From the NCBI GenBank assembly GCA_947426875.1, contig CANEFU010000092.1, positions 1 to 5,226 on the forward strand: 5,226 bases of DNA, in the 5' to 3' direction. Each line of letters opens with the position of its first letter. The first letter of the stretch is position 1. Shown piece after piece: positions 1 to 5,226 of this stretch. A program made the position numbers and the translations under genes. The notes beneath the pieces were generated by a model. That model was not told the DNA's origin. It searched no databases and saw nothing but the letters and a program-made list of their open reading frames with translations. This DNA comes from an uncultured Clostridium sp. Its GTDB lineage: Bacteria > Bacillota > Clostridia > TANB77 > CAG-508.

Positions 1-2052
1 CTTATAGTCTGGAAATAAATCTTTGGCTAAACTTAAGGTATCTAAATAGGTATAATCAAATTCATATCCCAATAATTTGGCATTCTGTTTCAAAAATCCC
101 ATATCAAATGGTGCATTATGAGCTACTAAAACGGAACCTTTGATAAAGTCCAATATTTTAGGAAATACTTTGTCAATGGTTTCTGCCTCTTTGACCATAT
201 CATCTGTTATATTGGTTACTTCACTAACTCTTTGCGGAATATGTTTTTCTGGATTGACAAAACAACTAAATTTATCTATGACTTCTCCCTCTTTTACTTT
301 CATAATTCCAACTTCTGTAATTTTTTCAGTAACTGCTGAGAATCCAGTTGTTTCTAAGTCAAGAACACAATAGGTTGTGTCAATATCTTGTCCTTTTCCA
401 TTCGTAACAATCGCATTTTTATCTGGTGCCAAATAAGCCTCTACTCCATATAAAATTTTCATGTCAGGATTATCATAACCTAACATTTTATGAGCTTCTG
501 GAAAAGATTGTACGACTCCATGGTCTGTTATAGCTATCGATTTCATACCCCATTTCATAGCTCTTTTGATTAACTCTTTGGCTGATGTCATAGCATCCAT
601 TTGGCTCATTTGGGTATGCATATGTAATTCTACTCTTTTTACTTCTGCCTCATCTTGTCTTATTTCTTTTTTTAGTCCTTCTGTCTCGACAATGGTATTT
701 GCCATAACAGTTAATTCATTGGCAAAAGTATCCATTTGTGCTGTCCCAGCCACTTTTAATCCTTTCGCATTTTGAATCCTTTTCATTGTTTTTTTAGCTG
801 TTTCTTTATTTAGAAATGCTTTACAAGTAATGGTACTTGTACCATCATACACATCAAAACTAAACAAGGTTTTTCCCGATTTTAGCGTTCTGTCTTCTGT
901 AAAAATGACTTCTCCTTGCACTGCTATTTTTCCGTCATCTACGCTTAAATCTTCCACTTTTACGAGTGGCTCTGTGATATTTTGCGAAGTACCCAAAATT
1001 ACAGGTGTATCTTCTTGCTCTTCTTCTGTCGGTAATTCTGGTACATCGCTGTTCGTTTCTACAATGATATTGGCAATAACTGTGATATCACCTGCATAAG
1101 TATCTAGTCCTGCTTTTCCTGTAATCTTAATTGCTTGTGCTGTTTTTATTTTTTCTACGATTTCTTTTCCTTCTGTATAATCCTTCGCAAAGGATTTGCA
1201 AGTTATGGTTCCTGTTCCATCATATAAGTCAAATATTATCATTCCTTTTCCAGATTTGGTTTCTTTGACATCAGTTGTAACAATCCTTCCTTCTAAAGTA
1301 ACTCTTCCATCATTGGCTGTAATCTCTTTTATTTTGATATACTTTTCTTTTGCTCTCGATGGTTTTCCCATAATGTATTCTTGTTCTAGTGGTAAATCTG
1401 GCATTTCTATTTCTTCTGGTGGAATATATCCTTCCATATCCGTTGGCGGCATATAATCTACATCATGATATTCTGGTACAGATTGTTGTCTATTTTCCTC
1501 TTCTATATGAGCTATAATTTGTGCTTCTTCCTTTTGGATACTTTCACGAATTTCATTGATTTCTTTTACGGATAAATTTTCTGTGATATCAATAGTATAT
1601 TCTTGTCCAAATAAATTCTTAATGGTTCTTTGTAATTCTTTATCTGTCTTTTTGGCTTTTAAAAAGTCGGCTCCTTTGATATGCATTTTAATATAAATCG
1701 TGTTATCTTTTACTTCAACATCACTTTTTAACAATAACATTGGTTTCGTTAATGGGTATTTGTGTGACATATAAGCTATAATATTTTTCCATTCTTCTGG
1801 TATTGACTTTTTTTCTACTTTTTCGTGATAGTCAATTTTAATATCGATATATTCAAATTGAAATCTTTGTTTTAAAAAGTTTTCAAAATACCATATTTCT
1901 TTGATTTCAATATATTCATCCAAATATAATATGACTTGCAAGGTATTGGTCTTTTTTATGATGTTTAGACTTTTTATTTCTGCATATTTTATATTGGAAT
2001 TCGTTTTGTAATCACTAAATATTTCTCCTACTTTTTTTGCTTTTTCGTCCAT
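1..2052 (-). CDS. polC: DNA polymerase III PolC-type, alpha subunit, N-terminal 684 residues (gene runs off the window)
   Basis: Replicative DNA polymerase of low-GC Gram-positives, with DNA synthesis and 3'-5' proofreading in one cytoplasmic chain. Visible domains in order: PolC N-terminal domains (about residues 1-190); an acidic, proline/tyrosine-rich linker (about 190-236); a first OB fold (about 237-332); a second OB fold (about 361-456), both carrying KSGK and YDGT..TITCK; a PHP domain starting near 473 with H477-M-H479 and TDH (D510, H511); and the start of an inserted DEDD exonuclease with DLETTGF (D565, E567) and HNAPFDMGF (D650). The rest of the exonuclease and PHP, the palm and the fingers lie outside. 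The family is usually about 1,430-1,460 residues. The second OB is an additional copy; exo motif I lies about 140 residues later than in Bacillus subtilis PolC (D425/E427, from memory). The ATG is fixed by an in-frame TAG two codons upstream (2056-2058). There is no frame break through base 1. Identity is very secure. Confidence 0.97.
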   Translation of the reverse strand, partial: MDEKAKKVGEIFSDYKTNSNIKYAEIKSLNIIKKTNTLQVILYLDEYIEIKEIWYFENFLKQRFQFEYIDIKIDYHEKVEKKSIPEEWKNIIAYMSHKYPLTKPMLLLKSDVEVKDNTIYIKMHIKGADFLKAKKTDKELQRTIKNLFGQEYTIDITENLSVKEINEIRESIQKEEAQIIAHIEEENRQQSVPEYHDVDYMPPTDMEGYIPPEEIEMPDLPLEQEYIMGKPSRAKEKYIKIKEITANDGRVTLEGRIVTTDVKETKSGKGMIIFDLYDGTGTITCKSFAKDYTEGKEIVEKIKTAQAIKITGKAGLDTYAGDITVIANIIVETNSDVPELPTEEEQEDTPVILGTSQNITEPLVKVEDLSVDDGKIAVQGEVIFTEDRTLKSGKTLFSFDVYDGTSTITCKAFLNKETAKKTMKRIQNAKGLKVAGTAQMDTFANELTVMANTIVETEGLKKEIRQDEAEVKRVELHMHTQMSQMDAMTSAKELIKRAMKWGMKSIAITDHGVVQSFPEAHKMLGYDNPDMKILYGVEAYLAPDKNAIVTNGKGQDIDTTYCVLDLETTGFSAVTEKITEVGIMKVKEGEVIDKFSCFVNPEKHIPQRVSEVTNITDDMVKEAETIDKVFPKILDFIKGSVLVAHNAPFDMGFLKQNAKLLGYEFDYTYLDTLSLAKDLFPDYK

Positions 2053-2066
2053 TTCCTATCTCTTTT

Positions 2067-2073
2067 CCTTCCT
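2067..2073 (-). promoter_or_regulatory. Ribosome binding site of polC
   Basis: On the minus strand AGGAAGG lies 14 bases before the ATG at 2052. The spacing is longer than the usual 6-9, but the whole leader is purine-rich and a GATAGGAA stretch lies closer to the start. The in-frame TAG just upstream leaves no earlier start. Confidence 0.5.
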
Positions 2074-2102
2074 AAGTCCACAGCTTCTTTTTTGTTTTTT
2101 TG

Positions 2103-2111
2103 ATTGTATCA
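2103..2111 (-). promoter_or_regulatory. Extended -10 promoter of polC
   Basis: On the minus strand TGA-TACAAT (TACAAT at 2108-2103, TG-extension at 2111-2109) forms an extended -10 element. No good -35 lies 16-18 bases upstream (only T-rich TTTTAT at about 2126-2131), as is common for extended -10 promoters. Transcription would start near 2096, giving a leader of about 45 bases before the polC ATG. This would let polC be transcribed independently of the pilin-like gene. Inferred from sequence alone. Confidence 0.5.
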
Positions 2112-2191
2112 CATTTTGAAGAAGGATAAAAGCGAACAAATTAATTTTTTAAAAGTTTTGTAATTACTCAAAAATACTATATTTTGTTTAA

Positions 2192-2306
2192 AAAGTTTAT
2201 CTTTTTTTATTCGTAACTCCCAGCGTCGAACAGTCTGTAATGTAGTAACAGACTGTATTCTTGCTGGTCCCCCCGAATTGTTACTTCATAAAAAAAGATA
2301 AACTTT
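2192..2306. repeat. 115-base nested inverted repeat (MITE-like element or structured RNA), unassigned
   Basis: The outer arms 2192-2210 and 2288-2306 are perfect 19-base inverted repeats. After a small asymmetric internal loop, GTAAC (2213-2217) pairs with GTTAC (2280-2284). Further in, CCAGC (2220-2224) pairs with GCTGG (2263-2267). The apex is a perfect 9-base stem, ACAGTCTGT (2230-2238) with ACAGACTGT (2248-2256), around a 9-base loop. One side of the internal loop holds a run of six C (2269-2274), odd in such AT-rich DNA. No ORF lies inside. It sits between the pilin-like gene's terminator and the polC promoter. It could be a small non-autonomous mobile element, a dispersed intergenic repeat, a structured RNA, or a strong bidirectional transcription barrier (T5 follows the structure on the minus strand). 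I recognise no named family and see no convincing target-site duplication. Confidence 0.75.
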
Positions 2307-2324
2307 AATTCAGAAAACATAACA

Positions 2325-2364
2325 ACTTTAAATAGTTACAAAATTTTAGTAACTATTTCAAAGT
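2325..2364. repeat. AT-rich hairpin between terminator and nested repeat
   Basis: Bases 2325-2339 pair with 2349-2364 around a 9-base loop (2340-2348), with one bulged base (extra C at 2359): a stem of about 15 pairs. On the minus strand it is followed by a moderately T-rich stretch, so it may be a second, weaker terminator behind the one at 2365-2405. It may instead be part of the larger structured intergenic region. Confidence 0.5.
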
Positions 2365-2405
2365 AAAAAATACAAAACACTAGAGAATTTAATTTCTAGT
2401 GTTTT
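2365..2405 (-). terminator. Rho-independent terminator of the InlB-repeat pilin-like gene
   Basis: Perfect 11-base inverted repeat (2374-2384 with 2395-2405), loop 2385-2394. On the minus strand the stem runs into TTTTGTATTTTTT. It begins 18 bases after the TGA stop at 2424-2426. The stem is AT-rich, so efficiency is uncertain, but position and U-tract fit. Confidence 0.75.
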
Positions 2406-2423
2406 ATGAATCATATTTGATTT

Positions 2424-4064
2424 TCAGTTTTCTTTTATCTCATACATTCCATCTGAATTTTTTTCCAATTGAACATCAGAATTTAGGCAAACTAGTGGGC
2501 GGAAACCATTATTCGTATTACGAGGTGTGGTATAAAAGACATCAGAATTATACCCTACATACATGATATAGGTAGCTCCATGTACAGAAGTTGAGCCAAG
2601 CCACATACCAGAAGTTTTTGTTGTAGTATTTAATACATATAAACTATCTTCTCTATCCAACATCGTTCTATAGTAATCCTCCCAAGTAACTCCCCCGTCA
2701 TCACTGAGTTGATATCCAACATTACTACTTGCTTGCGCTCTAAAATCCACCTTATGTTTTTCACTATAAGATTTCATTAACATTTCTATCGTTGAACCTC
2801 CAATGGCATAGTCTGCATGAGTTCCTGCATATCCTCTCCATACATTCGTATCTAATATATAAGCTGCTGCTTTCATGCTTTCGTTTGTACTTGAATAACC
2901 TTTTCTAAAATAATCATTATTTAATGCTTTTATTCTTGCTTCTGTTATATGGGCTGAACCATTGGGATAATCTGATATGACATTATTAAAGGATAGCTTG
3001 TAATCAGAATTTCTCTTAATTGTTTTAGTTGCTGATGGTGGACAATAGTCATAATGAATATAATCATCTGCAATCAGATAAATGTTATTATCATCTGCAT
3101 AGAATATTTTCCAATTGGCTACCGCATTATTATAATCTTTGCCATTAACCGTCTTGGCAGAATAGTTCCTAACAATGGAACCATAAAAACTACTTGGATT
3201 CTTCTTTATCGTTTCTGCTGTAATAGGTTTACTTTTCCAAATAGCATATAAAGTGATATCCTCTGTAATATTTATGGTAGCTGAATTTTCATAATCCTTT
3301 CCTGTTCCATCTGCTTTGGTATTCCATTTTTCAAACTCATAATCTTCTTTGGTAAATGTATTTACTGGTAATGTGCTATCTTGTCCTTTGATTACTTTTT
3401 TGTTTTCCATATTTCCCGTTCCCGTATTGGCATCAAATGTGATAGTTGCTGCATTATAACTCCAGATAGCATATAAGGTTACATTTCCCTTTGGTTGGTA
3501 TTTACTTCCTTCTAAATATGGTTTTGTTTCTGCATCTGGCACTTTTTTTTCACACCATCCGACAAAGGCATAATCCTCTTTCGTAAAGGTATTGTTTTTC
3601 AAGATTTTATTAAATCCTTTTCTTACTTCTACCGTTTCTGGTTGCCCTTCTCCCCCATTTGGGTCATAGGTAATTGTGTACTTCTCTCCTGGTGTTTTGC
3701 TTTCTTGTATGATTTTGGCTGTTTCTTTTTCCTTATTTACTTCTATGATAAATTCATATCCTTCTTTGCTCTCTACGATTAAATACTCTTCTGAAGCTCC
3801 TTCTGCTTGCTCTTTACTTGTTTTTTCTACCCAATCTTTCTTCTTTATTTTTTGGTCTAAACTTTCTATCATGGGCTCTTCTTTTTTGCTTACTTTTCTT
3901 TCTGTTACTTCTTCTAAAATAATCAGATTAAGTTCTTCTCTATATTGAGCTATTTTATGCTCTTCTTTGGCTGTATTCGCTTTCGTTAAGATTCCATTTT
4001 CTCCTGTTAACGTTGCGATTGATATTCCTGCTAATATTAATAGCACAATGATTGTGATAACCAA
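2424..4064 (-). CDS. Prepilin-like surface protein with two InlB-type repeats and a WLGS/GFRPL C-terminal domain; start out of frame
   Basis: Likely an exported, membrane-anchored or pilus-like surface protein; ligand unknown. The frame opens with a hydrophobic type IV pilin-like helix (residues 1-20, VITIIVLLILAGISIATLTG), then a charged stalk (about 25-125). Two Listeria-Bacteroides/InlB B-type repeats follow (128-201 and 207-276), each from ITYDPNGG or ITFDANTG to LYAIW. The large C-terminal domain (about 280-535) carries NWKIFYADDNNIYLIADDYI, MWLGS (487-491) and NNGFRPLVCLNSD (518-530), like the widespread clostridial lectin-like WLRSP/GVRPALWL (DUF6273-type) domains. There is no LPXTG anchor. 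TTG at 4064 is only the first permitted start: no Shine-Dalgarno precedes it, and it would omit the GITLIA cleavage motif that is encoded in frame just upstream (4065-4082). The real ATG at 4122 is one base out of frame. The gene may be a recent frameshift mutant, carry a base error, or use recoding. Confidence 0.8.
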   Translation of the reverse strand: MVITIIVLLILAGISIATLTGENGILTKANTAKEEHKIAQYREELNLIILEEVTERKVSKKEEPMIESLDQKIKKKDWVEKTSKEQAEGASEEYLIVESKEGYEFIIEVNKEKETAKIIQESKTPGEKYTITYDPNGGEGQPETVEVRKGFNKILKNNTFTKEDYAFVGWCEKKVPDAETKPYLEGSKYQPKGNVTLYAIWSYNAATITFDANTGTGNMENKKVIKGQDSTLPVNTFTKEDYEFEKWNTKADGTGKDYENSATINITEDITLYAIWKSKPITAETIKKNPSSFYGSIVRNYSAKTVNGKDYNNAVANWKIFYADDNNIYLIADDYIHYDYCPPSATKTIKRNSDYKLSFNNVISDYPNGSAHITEARIKALNNDYFRKGYSSTNESMKAAAYILDTNVWRGYAGTHADYAIGGSTIEMLMKSYSEKHKVDFRAQASSNVGYQLSDDGGVTWEDYYRTMLDREDSLYVLNTTTKTSGMWLGSTSVHGATYIMYVGYNSDVFYTTPRNTNNGFRPLVCLNSDVQLEKNSDGMYEIKEN

Positions 4065-4075
4065 TGCTATCAGTG
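3994..4075 (-). repeat. Shared pilin N-terminal coding segment, copy 1
   Basis: About 68 of 82 bases match 5145-5226 by eye, ungapped. The segment codes the transmembrane helix and the TGENG motif of each pilin-like protein. Downstream of it the two genes diverge completely. It reflects homologous N-termini (paralogous genes) and may be a substrate for recombination between them. Confidence 0.8.
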
Positions 4076-4122
4076 TGATTCCGTCTATTTTCTCTTTGGT
4101 TTGTTAAGATTTGTTTTTTCAT
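4065..4122 (-). other. Out-of-frame prepilin leader of the 2424-4064 gene
   Basis: The minus strand has ATG at 4122-4120 with a strong ribosome binding site, coding MKKQILTN before losing the pilin frame. The pilin frame upstream of 4064 reads KEKIDG, then ITLIALVIT, but meets TAA at 4106-4104 and has no ATG. Removing one base at 4098-4099 (the CC in AACCAAAG) would join them as MKKQILTN-KEKIDG-ITLIALVIT, a normal prepilin leader with Gly at the cleavage site. Read in the ATG frame, translation ends soon after in an unrelated short peptide. The intended gene therefore probably spans 2424-4122 with a one-base disruption. Confidence 0.75.
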
Positions 4123-4128
4123 TTTATT

Positions 4129-4133
4129 CTCCC
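4129..4133 (-). promoter_or_regulatory. Ribosome binding site for the ATG at 4122
   Basis: GGGAG (within AAAGGGAG) stands 6 bases before the ATG at 4122-4120 on the minus strand. It is the only convincing ribosome binding site near the 5' end of the pilin-like gene, and shows that the intended start is this ATG rather than the in-frame TTG at 4064. Confidence 0.8.
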
Positions 4134-4184
4134 TTTCTTTTGTTTTGCATTATGTAATGTTGTTACTACCTATTTACTATTTTA

Positions 4185-4214
4185 TTTATAACATAACTAT
4201 TCCTATTTTTTCAA
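4185..4214 (-). promoter_or_regulatory. Proximal sigma-A-like promoter of the InlB-repeat pilin-like gene
   Basis: Minus strand: TTGAAA (4214-4209), 18-base spacer, TATAAA (4190-4185) with a TGT extension just before it (extended -10). Predicted start near 4178, giving a leader of about 55-60 bases to the ATG at 4122. Inferred from consensus match. Confidence 0.6.
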
Positions 4215-4278
4215 TAGTTTTTAAAATTTATTCATTTTTTACTTTTTTATTTCCTCTTTCTTTTTTTTGTTTTTCTTT

Positions 4279-4307
4279 ATTATATTTTTAGGGAAAGATA
4301 CTTACAA
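4279..4307 (-). promoter_or_regulatory. Distal sigma-A-like promoter of the InlB-repeat pilin-like gene
   Basis: Minus strand: TTGTAA (4307-4302), 17-base spacer, perfect TATAAT (4284-4279). It lies after the terminator of the upstream pilin-like gene, so it would restart transcription for the next gene with a leader of about 150 purine-rich bases. Whether both promoters are used cannot be told from sequence. Confidence 0.55.
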
Positions 4308-4355
4308 GGATTTCTCTCGTTTTTTCTGTTATCTTTTTTACATAATTCTCGCACA

Positions 4356-4389
4356 TAAAAATAGATACCACTTCATTAAAGTGATATCT
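4356..4389 (-). terminator. Rho-independent terminator of the upstream pilin-like gene
   Basis: An 11-base-pair stem (4379-4389 with 4363-4373, one G-U pair) around a 5-base loop (4374-4378). It is followed on the minus strand by ATTTTTAT. It begins 13 bases beyond the TAA stop at 4403-4405, so the two pilin-like genes are probably separate transcription units. Confidence 0.85.
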
Positions 4390-4402
4390 TTATTTATTTT
4401 GT

Positions 4403-5226
4403 TTATTCAAAAGAACCTTTAAATACAAATCCATGAACTCGAGACCCATAATTTGTTCCCCACTGTACAGTTGCTTGCGTTATCGTTACAGACGTTGCCG
4501 TCGGAACAAAATTGTATAAATAATTAGAACGTTTTTCATACTCTGCATTTGTAAACGTTGTACCTCTATCTTCAAAATCAGCATTAGCTCCACCTGTCAT
4601 TGCCCTTCCAATAACCACACAATATTGTTCTCCAACGTTTAAATTATTTATAACAATACTTGCTACCGTATTATTTTTAATACCATATTCAGAGTTATAA
4701 ATTCCAACCAATTTAGGTCCTTTGTAGGTTGGCACATCTACATCCACTTCTGCATAGTTTTTTACATTATATTTCCCATTTTCTGTTATTTGAAGTGGTT
4801 CTGTTATATTATTATCGACTGTCTCTCCATTAACACTTGCTAATTGTAAGGAATCATTTATTTCAAATTCATATTCTGGATAATCCTTTAAGATAGCAAA
4901 AATCGAAGTATAATCTGTATCATTTATCCAATCTAAGTTAGCCATTTTTGTACTTTGTTTTGTTAAACTCTTTATTTCTTTGTCATTTTCTGGGTCTAAT
5001 GATATAGCTAATTCTTTTAAATTTGGCATTCTTTGTTCTTTGGTATATGTCGCAATTTGTGTATTCGTTATTTTCAAATTTAATATTTCAGTTGCCGTTT
5101 GCTTTTTCGTTTCTTCTTTTGATTGTTCTGCTTTATTTAATGTACCATTTTCTCCTGTTAATATTGCGATTGTTACTCCTGCTAAGATTAATAAAATTAT
5201 AATGGTGATAACTAAAGCTATCAGCG
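4403..5226 (-). CDS. Prepilin-like surface protein, 5' end outside the window
   Basis: The frame stays open to the window edge, giving 273 complete codons; the TTG at 5077 is not a real start. The first residues, LIALVITIIILLILAGVTIA, are a type IV pilin-like transmembrane helix, followed by ILTGENGTLNKAEQ and a charged, Lys/Glu-rich amphipathic stretch. The middle (about 100-130) ends in YEFEINDSLQLASVNG, a stretch that looks typical of clostridial pilin-like proteins. Residues about 142-165 hold ITENGKYNVKNYAEVDVDVP, resembling the ITENGTYDV motif of phage tail and surface proteins. The last 105 residues look like a small beta-rich domain (LNVGEQYCVVIGRA, TSVTITQATVQWG) that I do not recognise. 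There is no sorting signal or C-terminal membrane segment. The leader, cleavage glycine and promoter are off-window. Role as pilus subunit or pseudopilin is inferred only from the N-terminus. Confidence 0.85.
   Translation of the reverse strand, partial: LIALVITIIILLILAGVTIAILTGENGTLNKAEQSKEETKKQTATEILNLKITNTQIATYTKEQRMPNLKELAISLDPENDKEIKSLTKQSTKMANLDWINDTDYTSIFAILKDYPEYEFEINDSLQLASVNGETVDNNITEPLQITENGKYNVKNYAEVDVDVPTYKGPKLVGIYNSEYGIKNNTVASIVINNLNVGEQYCVVIGRAMTGGANADFEDRGTTFTNAEYEKRSNYLYNFVPTATSVTITQATVQWGTNYGSRVHGFVFKGSFE
5145..5226 (-). repeat. Shared pilin N-terminal coding segment, copy 2
   Basis: Partner of 3994-4075, about 68 of 82 bases identical by eye, and cut by the window edge. 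It may continue into the leader region. The intact frame here makes it a reference for what the disrupted paralogue's N-terminus should look like. Confidence 0.8.

Noticed and set aside
140..1456. Several plus-strand open frames of 69-89 codons (140-373, 566-775, 830-1099, 1196-1456)
   Set aside because: All lie opposite polC, whose frame is continuous and homologous throughout. Their serine-rich products are typical reverse-complement shadows, with no ribosome binding sites or known domains.
2192..2306. The nested palindrome as a known riboswitch or tRNA
   Set aside because: No conserved riboswitch core that I know is present, the stem arrangement does not fit a tRNA cloverleaf, and it lies upstream of the polC promoter rather than in its leader.
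2424..2900. The C-terminal domain as the variable region of a diversity-generating retroelement
   Set aside because: The GFRPL ending recalls such targets, but no template repeat, reverse transcriptase or adenine-biased repeat pair is present in the window.
3054..3948. Plus-strand open frames at 3054-3251 and 3676-3948
   Set aside because: They are antisense to the InlB-repeat pilin-like protein and show low-complexity Ile- or Ser-rich sequence with no initiation signals.
2424..4064. The protein as a sortase-anchored internalin
   Set aside because: Only the InlB-type B repeats are shared. There are no leucine-rich repeats, LPXTG motif or C-terminal membrane segment.
4230..4345. Small open frames in the purine-rich leader on the minus strand
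   Set aside because: ATG codons there are followed within a few codons by stops (for example a four-codon frame), with no well-spaced ribosome binding site.

Overview
The window is AT-rich DNA that reads almost entirely on the minus strand. It fits a low-GC Firmicute, most likely an anaerobic gut-type Clostridia or relative. The evidence is the Gram-positive replicative polymerase PolC, AT-rich rho-independent terminators, purine-rich ribosome binding sites, sigma-A-like promoters, and prepilin-like surface proteins of the 'GITLIALVIT' kind common in that group. TGA serves as a stop (2424-2426), so the standard bacterial code applies. I cannot name a species.

Reading in the direction of transcription (high to low coordinates): 4403-5226 is the 3' part of a gene for a prepilin-like surface protein whose leader lies outside the window. 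It ends at a terminator hairpin (4356-4389). Two sigma-A-like promoters follow (4279-4307 and 4185-4214), then a good ribosome binding site and an ATG at 4122. From that ATG the start of a second prepilin-like gene is read, but the ATG and its leader peptide are one base out of frame with the rest of the protein. The open frame (2424-4064) encodes a pilin-type membrane helix, a charged stalk, two InlB/Listeria-Bacteroides type repeats and a large C-terminal domain ending in WLGS and GFRPL motifs. The two genes are related mainly through their nearly shared 5' segment (3994-4075 versus 5145-5226).

The interval 2053-2423 has no gene but is well structured. It holds a terminator hairpin, a second hairpin, an unexplained 115-base nested inverted repeat (2192-2306), and an extended -10 promoter leading into polC. 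The interval 1-2052 is the N-terminal 684 codons of polC, cut by the window edge. This PolC has two tandem OB-fold copies before the PHP domain where the classic Bacillus enzyme has one.

The two pilin-like genes look like an accessory cell-surface module next to an essential replication gene, with separate transcription units. The best second-look items are the out-of-frame prepilin leader, the nested palindrome, and the OB duplication in PolC. No CRISPR array, rRNA, tRNA or recognisable transposase gene is present.
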